The notes under the pieces were generated by a model. It was not told the DNA's origin. It ran no database searches and saw nothing but the letters and a program-made list of their open reading frames with translations. The position numbers and the translations under genes were made by a program. 5,904 nucleotides of DNA, taken from assembly GCA_002414125.1 (NCBI GenBank), contig DHYN01000095.1, positions 18,490-24,393 of the forward strand. The letters are read 5' to 3'. The DNA is from Ruminococcus sp. UBA5129 (GTDB lineage Bacteria > Bacillota > Clostridia > Oscillospirales > Ruminococcaceae). Shown here piece by piece: positions 5,744 to 5,904 of the stretch. Each line of letters opens with the position of its first letter. Positions within the stretch are counted from its first letter, which is position 1.

Positions 5744-5904
5744 ACAGCATTTACTTTTATGTATGAAATATCGAGGCGGTATCGAGAGACTCTGCTGTCA
5801 AAAAGTGCAAATCTACACATTGTAACGTTACCGAGCCACGGAAAATGCCGTTCATGAGAAAATGAACGAGCTTGCGAGTGAACAACGAATGCGCGCAGCG
5901 TAAG
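5744..5904. other. Non-coding, repeat-like region downstream of the LtaS-like gene
   Basis: I find no convincing gene here. The stretch contains a direct repeat TATCGAG (5769-5775, 5780-5786), a 10-bp palindrome GTAACGTTAC (5822-5831), and a perfect 7-bp hairpin CGTTCAT/ATGAACG with a 6-base loop (5849-5868). It ends in GC-rich, roughly 20-base imperfect units that each begin AACGA and contain GCG (5865-5900). The base composition changes sharply from AT-rich to GC-rich. These traits resemble dispersed intergenic repeats, but family membership cannot be shown from one copy. No T-run follows the hairpin, so it is not a clear terminator. Confidence 0.4.
5849..5868. repeat. Short perfect inverted repeat
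   Basis: CGTTCAT (5849-5855) and ATGAACG (5862-5868) are exact reverse complements with loop GAGAAA. It lies about 105 bases after the LtaS-like stop codon and could stabilise the mRNA 3' end or belong to a dispersed repeat. It lacks the T-run of an intrinsic terminator on either side. Confidence 0.5.

Noticed and set aside
5744..5798. ACAGCA (5744-5749) and TGCTGT (5793-5798) as a terminator stem after the LtaS-like gene
   Set aside because: Only six pairs across a 43-base loop, and no T-run follows on the plus strand.
5638..5904. Minus-strand frame open from 5904 to 5638, as the C-terminal end of a gene entering from the right
   Set aside because: It would overlap the LtaS-like gene by about 100 bases, and the residues show no recognisable family. 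An open frame by chance or a repeat element is more likely, though the right edge prevents certainty.

Overview
The window looks like chromosomal DNA of an anaerobic Gram-positive from the Oscillospiraceae/Ruminococcus part of the Firmicutes. This is inferred from moderate GC with AT-rich intergenic DNA, strong GGAGG-type ribosome binding sites, near-consensus sigma-A promoters, a CCA-encoding tRNA, a lipoprotein solute-binding protein and a lipoteichoic-acid-synthase-type enzyme. No species-level marker is present.

Layout. Positions 1-1254 (minus) hold the N-terminal 418 residues of a lipoprotein solute-binding protein of an ABC importer; the gene runs off the left edge. Its leader contains an 11-bp inverted repeat that includes the ribosome binding site. 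A tRNA-Pro(GGG) lies at 1445-1520 (minus), with an ideal promoter upstream and an intrinsic terminator downstream. Divergent from the tRNA, a promoter carrying a palindrome over its -35 box drives a probable three-gene operon on the plus strand: a membrane-anchored XRE-type regulator (1721-2323), a short-chain dehydrogenase with the signature of YmfI-type EF-P 5-aminopentanone reductases (2371-3096), and an HD-domain hydrolase resembling YfbR/HDDC2 5'-deoxynucleotidases (3108-3704). A hairpin sits between the first and second genes and may attenuate transcription. A separate promoter then drives a 612-residue membrane protein of the LtaS (phosphoglycerol transferase) family (3905-5743). The last 160 bases are non-coding and repeat-like.

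How the genes may work together. The regulator is probably autoregulated and senses something at or in the membrane. The two enzymes behind it are tightly spaced (11 bases) and probably co-translated, but no known pathway links an EF-P-modifying reductase with a nucleotidase, so the functional link is open. The LtaS-like gene is a separate cell-envelope unit. The window is mostly ordinary core-type chromosome. The points most worth following are the self-sequestering leader of the solute-binding protein gene and the XRE-membrane/SDR/HD cassette. I see no CRISPR array, insertion sequence or phage gene.
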